From 4572-123 sp002084545 (lineage in GTDB: Bacteria; Desulfobacterota; Desulfobacteria; Desulfobacterales; 4572-123): DNA of 9,924 bases. This document shows positions 1 through 6,201 of this stretch, piece by piece. The notes beneath the pieces were generated by a model that made no database searches, was not told the origin of the DNA, and was given only the letters and a program-made list of their open reading frames with translations. The stretch lies in contig JAOZSJ010000125.1 in NCBI GenBank assembly GCA_029939715.1, forward strand, positions 1-9,924, read 5' to 3'. Each line of letters begins with the position of its first letter. Position 1 is the stretch's first letter. The position numbers and the translations under genes are program-made.

Positions 1-244
1 GGGAGCTAGCGGTGCCCTTTTCCCGAAATCCGCTTTATGCGGGGCTGAATTCCCTTTAAAGGGTTATTGTCCTGAAAAATATAGCCATTTCCTACCGGCC
101 ACCGCGCAACAGACGGTCATGAACCTCGTCAGGTCCGGAAGGAAGCAGCGATAAGTGATGCGGTCTGTGTCGTGGATTGATCCCGGTTAACCTGATGGCA
201 TACGTTTTCAGATAAAATTCGATAAAGGGTGCACAACCTTTTTT
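1..244 (+). ncRNA. ffs: Large (Alu-domain) SRP RNA, 5' end outside the window
   Basis: This is the RNA core of the signal recognition particle, which binds Ffh and targets nascent membrane and secreted proteins. The S-domain hallmark AGGTCCGGAAGGAAGCAGC is at 131-149, with the GGAA tetraloop and the asymmetric internal loop. It is closed by CAGAC (110-114) with GTCTG (163-167). Helix 5 can be followed outward: 99-102 with 172-175, 94-98 (ACCGG) with 183-187, 84-88 (GCCAT) with 195-199, and 72-78 (CTGAAAA) with 205-211. The first 60 bases resemble the Alu domain of Bacillus scRNA as I remember it: AGCGG (8-12), CCGCT (30-34), CCCG (22-25)/CGGG (40-43) and GGGA (1-4)/TCCC (51-54). The 3' stretch GGTGCAC (228-234) matches the part that forms helix 1 in Bacillus, so its 5' partner should lie just upstream of base 1. 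The core call is near certain. The exact 3' end is inferred. Confidence 0.93.
224..244 (+). terminator. Possible terminator or 3' end of SRP RNA
   Basis: AAAGG (224-228) can pair with CCTTT (237-241), followed by a T-rich run through 244 and beyond (TTTTCTTTTC). The stem is short and AU-rich. The same bases may instead pair with the missing 5' end of the SRP RNA as helix 1, with the T run ending transcription. Confidence 0.4.
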
Positions 245-423
245 CTTTTCACCGGTTACTGTAATTTTTTATCCAGCCTTTGTGTGCCCATGTTCCGGCG
301 CAAATTATAACCGTCTTTGTAATTCCATGTTTTTGAGATACAACTTCGTTGCAAACTCTGCAACCGGTCTTATTTTAATCCGGGGTTCAGCGCCTTGACA
401 TTGGTTTATGAGGTCTTATTTTT
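245..423. other. Spacer between SRP RNA and grpE promoter, no gene seen
   Basis: There is no credible reading frame here; the longest short frame, starting at the ATG at 327, has 23 codons and no ribosome binding site. The visible structure is a perfect inverted repeat, GTTGCA-N5-TGCAAC (348-364). There is no CIRCE element (TTAGCACTC-N9-GAGTGCTAA) and no clear sigma-32 promoter (CTTGAA...CCCCAT). A TTGACA at 395-400 has no good -10 partner at 17 bases. Confidence 0.6.
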
Positions 424-451
424 TTGACAATAAATTTTCACGATTTATTAT
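424..451 (+). promoter_or_regulatory. Candidate sigma-70 promoter for grpE-dnaK
   Basis: TTGACA (424-429) and TATTAT (446-451) are separated by 16 bases, giving a start near 458 and a leader of about 40 bases before grpE. An overlapping TATGAT at 449-454 would need a 19-base spacer. A perfect 10-base palindrome, GTTAATTAAC, lies at 461-470, directly over the predicted start site. This is pattern matching only. Confidence 0.5.
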
Positions 452-498
452 GATGCAGTCGTTAATTAACAAAATATAATATCGGAGTATTTTTTCTG

Positions 499-1098
499 AT
501 GTCCCCTAAAAAAAATATTAAAAGCAATGCTGAATCCGCGGTAAAAGAGAGTGAAGAGAATACAGTCGTGGAAGATTCCGGCGTAAACAAACCAGTGGAA
601 GCAACGGAGCAGACAGAGGATCCGAAAGAGATGCTCGAAATCGCATTGAAGAAAGCCGATAAAAATTATGACAGCTTTCTAAGGGTTTCCGCGGAATTTG
701 ATAATTACAAAAAACGCACGGCACGTGAAATGAATGATTTTCGAAAATTTGCCAACGAATCCCTTGTCAAAGATCTGCTCCCGGTTGTGGATAACCTGGA
801 ACGGGCATTGGAGTCATCCGATGGAAACGGAAAATCCGACGGTATTGCCGCCGGAATCGAACTGACCCTCAAGGAGATACTGAAAATCCTAGACCGGTTC
901 AGTGTTAAACCGATAGATGCCCTTGGTAAAAATTTCGATCCGTGTTTTCATCAGGCGGTTCTGCAGGAAGAAACATGCGATCATGAGGAAAATATGGTCT
1001 TAAAGGAGTTGCAGAAGGGATACATGCTCCATGACAGGCTTATCAGGCCCTCCATGGTTGTTGTTTCCAAAGCGCAGGCCGCTGAATGCGAGTCCTAA
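499..1098 (+). CDS. grpE: GrpE, nucleotide exchange factor of DnaK
   Basis: GrpE works as a cytoplasmic dimer that opens the DnaK nucleotide-binding domain to release ADP and so resets the chaperone cycle. The protein has 199 residues, normal for the family. Residues 1-40 are a charged, low-complexity tail. A long helix follows with EFDNYKKR (66-73) and LLPVVDNLERAL (93-104). The C-terminal beta domain carries FDPCFHQAV (146-154), a variant of the usual FNPxxHQAV, and the family signature KGYMLHDRLIRPSMVVVS (173-190). The ATG at 499 has a GGAG at 484-487, 11 bases upstream, which is a slightly long spacing. dnaK follows after 65 bases with no terminator between, so the two are very likely cotranscribed. 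In many bacteria hrcA precedes grpE; here the upstream neighbour is the SRP RNA. Confidence 0.97.
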   Translation: MSPKKNIKSNAESAVKESEENTVVEDSGVNKPVEATEQTEDPKEMLEIALKKADKNYDSFLRVSAEFDNYKKRTAREMNDFRKFANESLVKDLLPVVDNLERALESSDGNGKSDGIAAGIELTLKEILKILDRFSVKPIDALGKNFDPCFHQAVLQEETCDHEENMVLKELQKGYMLHDRLIRPSMVVVSKAQAAECES

Positions 1099-1151
1099 AA
1101 ACGCAAAGCTTAATTTTAACTTTTAATTTAAAATAGCGATATACAATGTGC

Positions 1152-1158
1152 AAGGAGG
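1152..1158 (+). promoter_or_regulatory. Strong Shine-Dalgarno that fixes the dnaK start
   Basis: AAGGAGG ends 5 bases before the ATG at 1164. The earlier in-frame ATG at 1146 has no Shine-Dalgarno of its own, and its extension would translate through this ribosome binding site. Confidence 0.85.
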
Positions 1159-1163
1159 ATAAA

Positions 1164-3095
1164 ATGGGTAAAATTATAGGTATTGATCTTGGTACAACCA
1201 ATTCATGCGTGGCCATCATGGACAATGGAGACGCAAAAGTGATCACCAACCCCGAGGGCGGGCGGACCACACCGTCAATTGTCGCGGTTTCGGAAAGCAA
1301 GGAACGTCTGGTGGGTCAGATCGCCAAGCGTCAGGCGATCACCAATCCGGAAAATACTGTGTTTGGCGTCAAGAGGCTGATCGGGCGCAAGTTCACTTCT
1401 CCCGAAGTGCAGGATGATATCAAAATATTGCCCTATAAAATTGAGCAGGCCGGCAATGGTGATGTCCGTATCAATCTTCGGGGCACGCAGCACAGCCCGG
1501 CCGAGATATCATCCTATATTCTGGCGAATATCAAAAAGACTGCTGAAGAATATCTGGGTGAAACCGTCACCGACGCAGTAGTCACCGTTCCGGCTTATTT
1601 CAACGACAGCCAGCGGCAGGCCACCAAGGATGCCGGCAAGATTGCCGGTCTGAATGTGCTGCGAATAATCAATGAACCCACAGCCGCTGCCCTGGCCTAT
1701 GGCATGGACAAGAAAAGCGAAGAAAAAATTGTCGTATTCGATCTGGGCGGCGGTACTTTTGACGTATCCATTCTTGAAATCGGCGAAGGCGTATTTGAAG
1801 TCAAAGCCACCAATGGTGATACCCATCTGGGCGGCGAGGATTTTGACCTGCGGCTCATTGATTATCTGGCCGATGAGTTCAAAAAGGATCAGGGCATTGA
1901 TTTAAGAAGTGACAAGATGGCCCTGCAAAGACTCAAAGAGGCTGCCGAAAAGGCGAAAATGGAGCTTTCCACGGCGATGGAGACCGATGTCAATCTGCCG
2001 TTTATCACGGCCGATGCCAGCGGCCCCAAGCACCTGAATGTCAAGGTTACCCGGGCAAAACTCGAGACATTGATCGGCGATTTGCTGAATAATCTTGAAA
2101 AGCCCTGCCGGATTGCAATGAAAGACGCCAATTTGAACGCCGGCGACATCAATGAGGTGGTTCTGGTGGGCGGTATGACCCGGATGCCTGCGGTTCAGGA
2201 ACGGGTCAAGCAGATATTCGGCCGTGAACCCCATAAGGGCGTGAACCCGGATGAGGTGGTGGCTATTGGTGCCGCCATTCAGGGAGGTGTTTTAAAGGGT
2301 GATGTCAAGGATGTCCTGCTTCTGGATGTTACTCCGCTTTCTCTGGGGATCGAGACCCTGGGCGGCGTCATGACCCGGCTTATCGAAAAGAATACTACCA
2401 TTCCAACTAAGAAGAGTCAGATTTTTTCCACGGCTGCCGACAACCAGCCGGCCGTTTCCATTCATGTGCTCCAGGGAGAACGGGAGATGGCGGAGGGCAA
2501 CAAGACCATGGGGCGCTTTGAACTGGTGGGGATTCCGCCGGCACCCAGGGGTGTGCCTCAAATTGAAGTGACCTTTGATATTGATGCCAACGGTATTGTG
2601 AATGTCTCGGCCAAGGATACGGCCACGGGCAAAGAGCAGTCTATTCAGATCACCGCGTCCAGTGGTCTCTCACAGGAAGAGATCGATAAACTGGTCAAGG
2701 ATGCGGAATTGCATTCAGAAGACGACAAGAAGAAGAAAGAACTGGTGGAGGCGCGTAATCAGGCGGATGCCCTGATTTACCAGACCGAAAAATCGATAAA
2801 AGATCTGGGCGACAAGGTTGATGCGGAAACCAAAAGCAAGGTTGAGGCCGCTATCGGGCCTCTTAAAAAGGCTATCGAGGGAGATGATTCGGCCGAGATC
2901 AAGCGTTTGAGTGAAGAGTTGACCCAGGCATCCCATAAGGTTGCCGAAGCCATGTACCAGCAGGCTTCACAAGAGGCAGGTGCCCAGCCGGGCGCAGGTC
3001 CTGAAGGCGGAGCCCAGCCCGGTGCAGGTGCCGCGGCCCCTGAAGACGATGTTGTGGATGCCGACTTTGAAGAGGTCAAAGACGACAAAAAATAA
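1164..3095 (+). CDS. dnaK: DnaK, Hsp70 chaperone
   Basis: DnaK is the ATP-driven chaperone that binds exposed hydrophobic peptides, working with a J-protein and GrpE. From the ATG at 1164 it has 643 residues, beginning MGKIIGIDLGTTNS like family members. A start at 1146 would add six residues that include the Shine-Dalgarno. The nucleotide-binding domain (about 1-382) has the phosphate loop GIDLGTTNS (6-14), the catalytic lysine K70 in VKRLIGRKF, IINEPTAAALAYG (168-180), VFDLGGGTFDVSIL (191-204) and VVLVGGMTRMP (332-342). The interdomain linker DVLLLD is at 383-388. The substrate-binding beta domain and helical lid follow. The tail contains AQPGAG twice and ends in EEVKDDKK, the typical proteobacterial C-terminus. 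No key residue is missing. It is the second gene of the grpE-dnaK unit, and dnaJ does not follow directly. Confidence 0.98.
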   Translation: MGKIIGIDLGTTNSCVAIMDNGDAKVITNPEGGRTTPSIVAVSESKERLVGQIAKRQAITNPENTVFGVKRLIGRKFTSPEVQDDIKILPYKIEQAGNGDVRINLRGTQHSPAEISSYILANIKKTAEEYLGETVTDAVVTVPAYFNDSQRQATKDAGKIAGLNVLRIINEPTAAALAYGMDKKSEEKIVVFDLGGGTFDVSILEIGEGVFEVKATNGDTHLGGEDFDLRLIDYLADEFKKDQGIDLRSDKMALQRLKEAAEKAKMELSTAMETDVNLPFITADASGPKHLNVKVTRAKLETLIGDLLNNLEKPCRIAMKDANLNAGDINEVVLVGGMTRMPAVQERVKQIFGREPHKGVNPDEVVAIGAAIQGGVLKGDVKDVLLLDVTPLSLGIETLGGVMTRLIEKNTTIPTKKSQIFSTAADNQPAVSIHVLQGEREMAEGNKTMGRFELVGIPPAPRGVPQIEVTFDIDANGIVNVSAKDTATGKEQSIQITASSGLSQEEIDKLVKDAELHSEDDKKKKELVEARNQADALIYQTEKSIKDLGDKVDAETKSKVEAAIGPLKKAIEGDDSAEIKRLSEELTQASHKVAEAMYQQASQEAGAQPGAGPEGGAQPGAGAAAPEDDVVDADFEEVKDDKK

Positions 3096-3123
3096 CCGGT
3101 CTTGCCGGTATGGATCAAAAAAT

Positions 3124-3157
3124 AAAAAAACCCGCCCATGATTGGGCGGGTTTTTTT
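3124..3157. terminator. Bidirectional intrinsic terminator between dnaK and yhcC
   Basis: CCCGCCCA (3131-3138) and TGGGCGGG (3143-3150) form a perfect 8-bp stem with a TGAT loop. It is flanked by A7 (3124-3130) and T7 (3151-3157), so it can end transcription from both sides. It sits 28 bases after the dnaK stop and about 60 bases beyond the stop of the convergent radical-SAM gene. Confidence 0.93.
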
Positions 3158-3175
3158 ATTTGACGGCTACAACAT

Positions 3176-3220
3176 GACGCCTTCGTAAAAAGCCGGATTG
3201 AGACGGCCTCGTAAAACGTT
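3176..3220. repeat. Degenerate intergenic direct repeat (CCTTCGTAAAA type)
   Basis: Two similar blocks lie in direct orientation: GACGCCTTCGTAAAAAGCC (3176-3194) and GACGGCCTCGTAAAACG (3202-3218). A 4-bp GCCG/CGGC stem can form between them. The second block reaches the stop codon of the minus-strand gene at 3220-3222. It resembles dispersed short intergenic repeats I associate with deltaproteobacterial genomes, but only one locus is visible here. Confidence 0.35.
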
Positions 3221-4140
3221 CATGGACAGTACTTGCCCTGCATGGAGTCTCTTGTTTCCAGAGTCCTCCTGATCAGATTCAGGGTTTCGGTTTTTTTCAG
3301 GGACCACCGGGGCGCCACAAGTTCTTCGGGATGAGGATCGCCGGTGAGACGCTGGATCACAATATTCGAGGGAATACGTTCCAGGAAGTCGCAGACCAGG
3401 TCCACATACTCAAGCTGCTCCAGACAGGTATATTTTCCTTTGCGGTAAAGATGTTCCATGGGGGTATCTTTAACGACATATAGAAGGTGCAGTTTGATTC
3501 CGTCAATGCCCATGGACGCGATAAAATCCGCGGTTTTAAGCATCTGATCACGATTTTCACCGGGCAACCCCAGGATAATATGAGCGCAGATCATAATGCC
3601 CCTGTTTTTTGTCAGGGCAACCGCTTTTTTAAAACACTGCACATCATGTCCGCGGTTGATGCGCTTTAGTGTTTTGTCATTGGCCGACTGAAGGCCGTAT
3701 TCGATCCAAACCAGATAATTCGATGCATATTCCTGTAAAAGGTCCAGGATTGCCTCATTCACGCAATCGGGACGGGTTCCAATGGAAAGGCCCACGATAT
3801 CTTCAACGGCCAATGCTTCCGAGTAGAGCGCCTTTAAGGTGGACAACCTGGCGTAGGTGTTGGTATAGGATTGAAAATAGGCGATAAATTTTTTGGCCTT
3901 GTATCGCCGGGCAAGTGCCTGACGACTTTTTAAAAGCTGGTCGGTCACGGAAAACCCCAGAGTATGCGCACCGGTTCCCGATCCCCTGGCATTACAGTAA
4001 CTGCATCCGCCTCTTGAGATGGTGCCGTCCCGATTAGGGCAGGACAAGCCGGCGTCGATACTGATTTTTTGAACCCGGCATCCGAAGAGGTTTCTAAGGT
4101 AAGTGTTTAAGTCCGTATATCTTTTATCATGTAAAGCCAT
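3220..4140 (-). CDS. yhcC: Radical SAM protein, YhcC/TIGR01212 family
   Basis: This is a radical S-adenosylmethionine enzyme whose reaction and substrate are not firmly established for the family. It has 306 residues, close to the E. coli YhcC length. The iron-sulfur cluster cysteines are C34, C46 and C49, in CPNRDGTISRGGCSYC (CX11CX2C rather than the classic CX3CX2C), which is diagnostic for this family. Other conserved segments are VGLSIGTRPDCV, EYGLQSANDKTLKRINRGHD, HIILGLPGE and GIDGIKLHLL, together with a C-terminal LVAPRWSL and QGKY tail. No second domain is present. The gene is transcribed alone, divergent from mnmG and convergent with dnaK. The Shine-Dalgarno is weak (AGG about 11 bases upstream of the ATG). 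The start is supported by the family N-terminus. Confidence 0.93.
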   Translation of the reverse strand: MALHDKRYTDLNTYLRNLFGCRVQKISIDAGLSCPNRDGTISRGGCSYCNARGSGTGAHTLGFSVTDQLLKSRQALARRYKAKKFIAYFQSYTNTYARLSTLKALYSEALAVEDIVGLSIGTRPDCVNEAILDLLQEYASNYLVWIEYGLQSANDKTLKRINRGHDVQCFKKAVALTKNRGIMICAHIILGLPGENRDQMLKTADFIASMGIDGIKLHLLYVVKDTPMEHLYRKGKYTCLEQLEYVDLVCDFLERIPSNIVIQRLTGDPHPEELVAPRWSLKKTETLNLIRRTLETRDSMQGKYCP

Positions 4141-4148
4141 GGTGCAGC

Positions 4149-4177
4149 TTGACCTGTCTTTAAAGCGGTTATATAAT
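4149..4177 (+). promoter_or_regulatory. Sigma-70 promoter for mnmG
   Basis: TTGACC (4149-4154), a 17-base spacer and a perfect TATAAT (4172-4177) predict a start near 4184 and a leader of about 80 bases to the mnmG ATG at 4266. This is the best promoter match in the window. Confidence 0.75.
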
Positions 4178-4195
4178 TTGTTTTTAACCTGCCAA
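4168..4195 (-). promoter_or_regulatory. Divergent promoter for yhcC, overlapping the mnmG -10
   Basis: Read on the minus strand, TTGGCA (4195-4190), a 16-base spacer and TATAAC (4173-4168) give a start near 4161, about 20 bases before the yhcC ATG. Its -10 shares 4172-4173 with the mnmG TATAAT, so the two polymerases could not bind at once. Confidence 0.5.
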
Positions 4196-4216
4196 GGCTA
4201 ACATTACCACGGCAGG
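4188..4216 (+). promoter_or_regulatory. Leader hairpin upstream of mnmG
   Basis: CCTGCC (4188-4193) and GGCAGG (4211-4216) form a perfect 6-bp stem with a 17-base loop in the predicted mnmG leader. No T-run follows, so it is not an intrinsic terminator. It lies directly before the alternative ATG at 4218 and would tend to hide it, which favours the ATG at 4266. Confidence 0.35.
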
Positions 4217-4265
4217 CATGTGTCAGACAACAGTCAATTGGCTTGTTTTTGCAGACGGATGGATA

Positions 4266-6164
4266 ATGAATTTAAAAAAATATGATATTATCGTTGTGGG
4301 GGCCGGTCATGCCGGATGCGAGGCGGCCCTTTGTGCTGCCCGCATGGGCTGCAAGGTTCTGCTTGCCGCCATAGATCTGGATAAGGTGGCTGCCATGCCC
4401 TGCAGCCCTTCCATCGGCGGCATGGCCAAGGGACAACTGGTAAGGGAAATCGACGCCCTGGGAGGCGAGATGGCCCGGGTGACGGATAAGAGTGCCATTG
4501 CATACAGGACCCTGAATACCAAAAAGGGACCGGCAGTGCATTCTTCGCGTACCCAGAATGATAAAAATCGTTACCATATCGTTATGAAGGCAATTCTTGA
4601 GAATCAGGCCAATCTGGACCTTAAGCAGGCCATGATAGAACGCCTGGTAACCGAAGATGAAAAAATAATCGGCGTGGAGGATGCCACTGGATTCGGGTAC
4701 CTTGCCCCGGTGGTTATTCTGGCTACGGGAACGTTTTTGAGCGGGCTTGTGCATATCGGATTCAAGTCCATCAAGGCCGGCAGAGCCGGAGAATTTGCTT
4801 CCTATGGCCTGCCCGCGCATCTAAGGGAGCTGGGATTTGATCTTGGCCGGCTCAAGACCGGTACGCCGCCGCGTTTGAAAAAATCAAGCATTGATTTTAC
4901 CAGATTTAAAGCCCAGGAACCGGAAGAAGATCCGCGTCCGTTCTCTTTTTTTACAAGACAGATTTCTCTGCCCCAGTTGCCGAGTTATATCGGCTATACC
5001 AATCCTGAAAGTCATGATCTGGTACGCAGGAATCTTGAAAAGTCGGCCCTGTACGGGGGGATGATCAAGGGGCGGGCCGCTCGATACTGTCCCTCTTTTG
5101 AGGACAAGATTGTCCGTTTTCCTGAAAAAGACCGTCACCAGGTGATTCTTGAACCCGAGGGGTTGGAGACTCAGGAGATATACTCCAGTGGACTGGGCAA
5201 CAGTCTGCCCGTGGATATTCAGATTCGGTTCGTAAGGTCCGTTAAAGGGCTCGAAGAGGCTGAAATTATGCGGCCGGCCTATGCCATTGAGTATGATTAT
5301 GTAAACCCGGTGCAGCTCAAGCCGACCCTTGAAACTAAAAAAATTGCAGGATTGTTCATGGCCGGTCAGATCAACGGCACATCCGGCTATGAAGAGGCCG
5401 CGGCCCAGGGAATGTGGGCCGGGATCAATGCGGCCTGCGGGATTCAGGGGCGAAAACCTTTTATTCTGGATCGATCCCAGGCCTATATGGGAGTTATGAT
5501 CGACGACCTTGTCACACGGGGAACGCGCGAACCCTACCGCATGTTTACATCCCGGGCCGAATATCGCCTGATGCTTCGGGAAGACAATGCGGATCTGCGG
5601 CTCATGGAGATCGGGCATGAACTGGGCCTGATAGACAGAGACAGCGTAAAAGACGTGAAAATGCGCAAAACTTTAATAGATGGTGAAATTAAAAGGATAA
5701 AAAAAAGCGTGATCAAGCCTTCTGTGAAGGTAAACGAATTTTTGAAAAGATGCGGGAGTAATCCCATTGACAATGGAATTTATATGGACCAGTTGCTCAA
5801 GCGGACCGAAATAAAGTATGCGGCCGTGGAAAAATTGGCTAAAAGTCCGGTAGCTCTCGATCCCCGGGTTGTTCGCCAGGTGGAAATCGAGATTAAATAT
5901 GAGGGATATTTCCGCAGACAGCTCAGTGAAATCGAAAAATTCAAAAATCTGGAAAAAATAAAAATTCCTGATGGTTTTGATTTTTTGACCGTGCACGGCC
6001 TTTCCAATGAGCTCAAGGAAAAATTGACGCTGGTGCGGCCTGTTTCGCTGGGTCAGACATCCCGTATCGACGGGATCACGCCGGCTGCGCTGTCCGTGCT
6101 CATGATTGCTTTAAAAGTAAATAGCGAATGTTCATTGAAAGCACGGAACTTGCCTGAAAATTGA
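4266..6164 (+). CDS. mnmG: MnmG (GidA), tRNA uridine-34 carboxymethylaminomethyl synthase subunit
   Basis: With MnmE (not in this window), MnmG installs the cmnm5/nm5 group on wobble U34 of certain tRNAs, using FAD, NADH and methylene-tetrahydrofolate. From the ATG at 4266 it has 632 residues (E. coli 629). The Rossmann FAD motif GAGHAGCEAA is at 12-21. The conserved MPCSPSIGG (44-52) holds C46, and RYCPSFEDK holds C275; these correspond to the two functional cysteines of the family. Also present are LATGTFLSGLVHIG, LGRLKTGTPPRL, GQINGTSGYEEAAAQG (367-382), and TRGTREPYRMFTSRAEYRL before the C-terminal helical domain that contacts tRNA and MnmE. An in-frame ATG at 4218 would add 16 residues unlike family N-termini. 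The Shine-Dalgarno at 4266 is weak (GGATGG). The J-protein gene follows after 37 bases, probably in the same transcript. Confidence 0.97.
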   Translation: MNLKKYDIIVVGAGHAGCEAALCAARMGCKVLLAAIDLDKVAAMPCSPSIGGMAKGQLVREIDALGGEMARVTDKSAIAYRTLNTKKGPAVHSSRTQNDKNRYHIVMKAILENQANLDLKQAMIERLVTEDEKIIGVEDATGFGYLAPVVILATGTFLSGLVHIGFKSIKAGRAGEFASYGLPAHLRELGFDLGRLKTGTPPRLKKSSIDFTRFKAQEPEEDPRPFSFFTRQISLPQLPSYIGYTNPESHDLVRRNLEKSALYGGMIKGRAARYCPSFEDKIVRFPEKDRHQVILEPEGLETQEIYSSGLGNSLPVDIQIRFVRSVKGLEEAEIMRPAYAIEYDYVNPVQLKPTLETKKIAGLFMAGQINGTSGYEEAAAQGMWAGINAACGIQGRKPFILDRSQAYMGVMIDDLVTRGTREPYRMFTSRAEYRLMLREDNADLRLMEIGHELGLIDRDSVKDVKMRKTLIDGEIKRIKKSVIKPSVKVNEFLKRCGSNPIDNGIYMDQLLKRTEIKYAAVEKLAKSPVALDPRVVRQVEIEIKYEGYFRRQLSEIEKFKNLEKIKIPDGFDFLTVHGLSNELKEKLTLVRPVSLGQTSRIDGITPAALSVLMIALKVNSECSLKARNLPEN

Positions 6165-6201
6165 ATAACTGAGTTTAAAACAGTATTGGAGATATTCGGA
6201 T

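Noticed and set aside
327..398. Small 23-codon frame in the spacer upstream of grpE
   Set aside because: It has no ribosome binding site, no recognisable sequence, and a length expected by chance.
1146..1163. Upstream ATG extending DnaK by six residues
   Set aside because: The extension would translate through the AAGGAGG at 1152-1158, and DnaK family members begin at MGKIIGIDLG, which matches the ATG at 1164.
2964..3040. AQPGAG duplication near the DnaK C-terminus as a repeat expansion of interest
   Set aside because: Gly/Ala/Gln/Pro-rich linkers before the EEVKDDKK tail are common and variable among DnaK proteins.
3095..3109. Small hairpin ACCGG-TCTTG-CCGGT just after the dnaK stop
   Set aside because: It has 5 bp and no T-run. 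The strong terminator immediately downstream explains termination, and ACCGGT-type hexamers occur elsewhere in the window by chance.
4218..4265. Upstream ATG extending MnmG by 16 residues
   Set aside because: The added residues do not resemble MnmG N-termini, and the ATG at 4218 lies directly against a potential hairpin. The ATG at 4266 puts the FAD motif at the usual distance from the start.
4272..5618. Long minus-strand open frames opposite mnmG (up to 244 codons)
   Set aside because: They are antisense shadows of a clear MnmG gene, with no family resemblance and Cys/His/Pro-rich composition typical of reversed coding DNA. The frame at 6250-7071 opposite the J-protein is rejected for the same reason.
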